DNA of 13,968 nucleotides from Wenzhouxiangella sp. (lineage in GTDB: Bacteria; Pseudomonadota; Gammaproteobacteria; Xanthomonadales; Wenzhouxiangellaceae), in contig SLJA01000182.1 of the NCBI GenBank assembly GCA_007135355.1, positions 1 to 13,968 on the forward strand, given 5' to 3'. Of the stretch, positions 13,844 to 13,968 are shown one piece after another. The notes under the pieces were generated by a model, which saw only the letters and a program-made list of their open reading frames with translations, was not told where the DNA came from and did not search any database. Within the stretch, counting starts at the first letter, position 1; each line of letters starts with the position of its first letter. The translations under genes were made by a program, and so were the position numbers.

Positions 13844-13968
13844 ATGCGCGACTGGATCACGCGCTTCGGCCGGCTGCGCACGGCGGCACTGGCCTTGAGC
13901 CTGATCCCGCTGGCCCTGCTGCCGCTGCTGGGCCTGGCCTGGCTGTGGCAGAACGCCCAGTTGCTGAG
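13844..13968 (+). CDS. Membrane protein, N-terminal part (cut by window end)
   Basis: The ATG at 13844 follows the GTPase stop codon by 2 bp and the frame is open to the window end (41 complete codons). The product starts MRDWITRFGRLRTAALALSL and continues with a hydrophobic segment (about 14-34), consistent with an inner-membrane helix after a basic N-terminus. The tight coupling implies that it works with the DUF697 GTPase, as YcjX and YcjF pair in Escherichia coli, but too little is visible to name it. A second GTPase/DUF697 membrane protein is one possibility. Confidence 0.65.
   Translation, partial: MRDWITRFGRLRTAALALSLIPLALLPLLGLAWLWQNAQLL

Noticed and set aside
13267..13881. A 204-codon minus-strand frame
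   Set aside because: It is antisense to the DUF697 domain and is Arg/Pro-rich with no recognisable domain.

Overview
The window is GC-rich, densely coded bacterial chromosome with short intergenic gaps and no gene-free stretch above 300 bases. An NsrR regulator, a short 4.5S-type SRP RNA, a PsiE-family protein, a YcjX/YcjF-like DUF697 GTPase pair and a secreted protein carrying a C-terminal 'GSW...GFN' module together suggest a gammaproteobacterium, perhaps near Xanthomonadales or Wenzhouxiangellaceae. That placement is inferred from gene content alone, without any database comparison. I see no IS element, phage gene, CRISPR array, tRNA or rRNA; the region reads as core or stable-accessory chromosome.

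Left part (1-2745): the 3' end of an M13 (neprilysin/PepO-like) zinc metallopeptidase, then the SRP RNA gene ffs with a recognisable extended -10 promoter. Facing it, only 13 bp away, is the end of an NsrR-like Rrf2 regulator. That gene is divergent from a MECR/Etr1-type 2-enoyl thioester reductase.

Middle part (2773-9200): an exported S1/P1 zinc nuclease is divergent from an exported cyclophilin fused to an extra C-terminal domain. A perfect inverted repeat lies in their shared upstream region. A minus-strand pair follows, a membrane-anchored alpha/beta hydrolase and then a histidine-rich DUF3300 envelope protein. Divergent from the hydrolase is a plus-strand pair, an outer-membrane SphA/MetA-type protein and a PsiE-family membrane protein. 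A strong stem-loop sits on the stop codon between these two.

Right part (9221-13968): an exported YtcJ-type amidohydrolase, a small flavodoxin-fold oxidoreductase, a SIRT4-like class II sirtuin, and a two-gene cassette that starts with a DUF697 GTPase. The second gene of the cassette, a membrane protein, runs off the window end.

Common theme: many products are secreted or envelope proteins (M13 peptidase, nuclease, cyclophilin, DUF3300, anchored hydrolase, SphA-like, PsiE, amidohydrolase). The soluble ones suggest redox or acyl metabolism (2-enoyl reductase, flavodoxin-like protein, sirtuin) near an NO sensor. I do not see a clear new multi-gene system. The best leads are the NsrR variant lacking Asp8, the cyclophilin fusion, the His-rich DUF3300 protein and the DUF697 GTPase/membrane-protein cassette.
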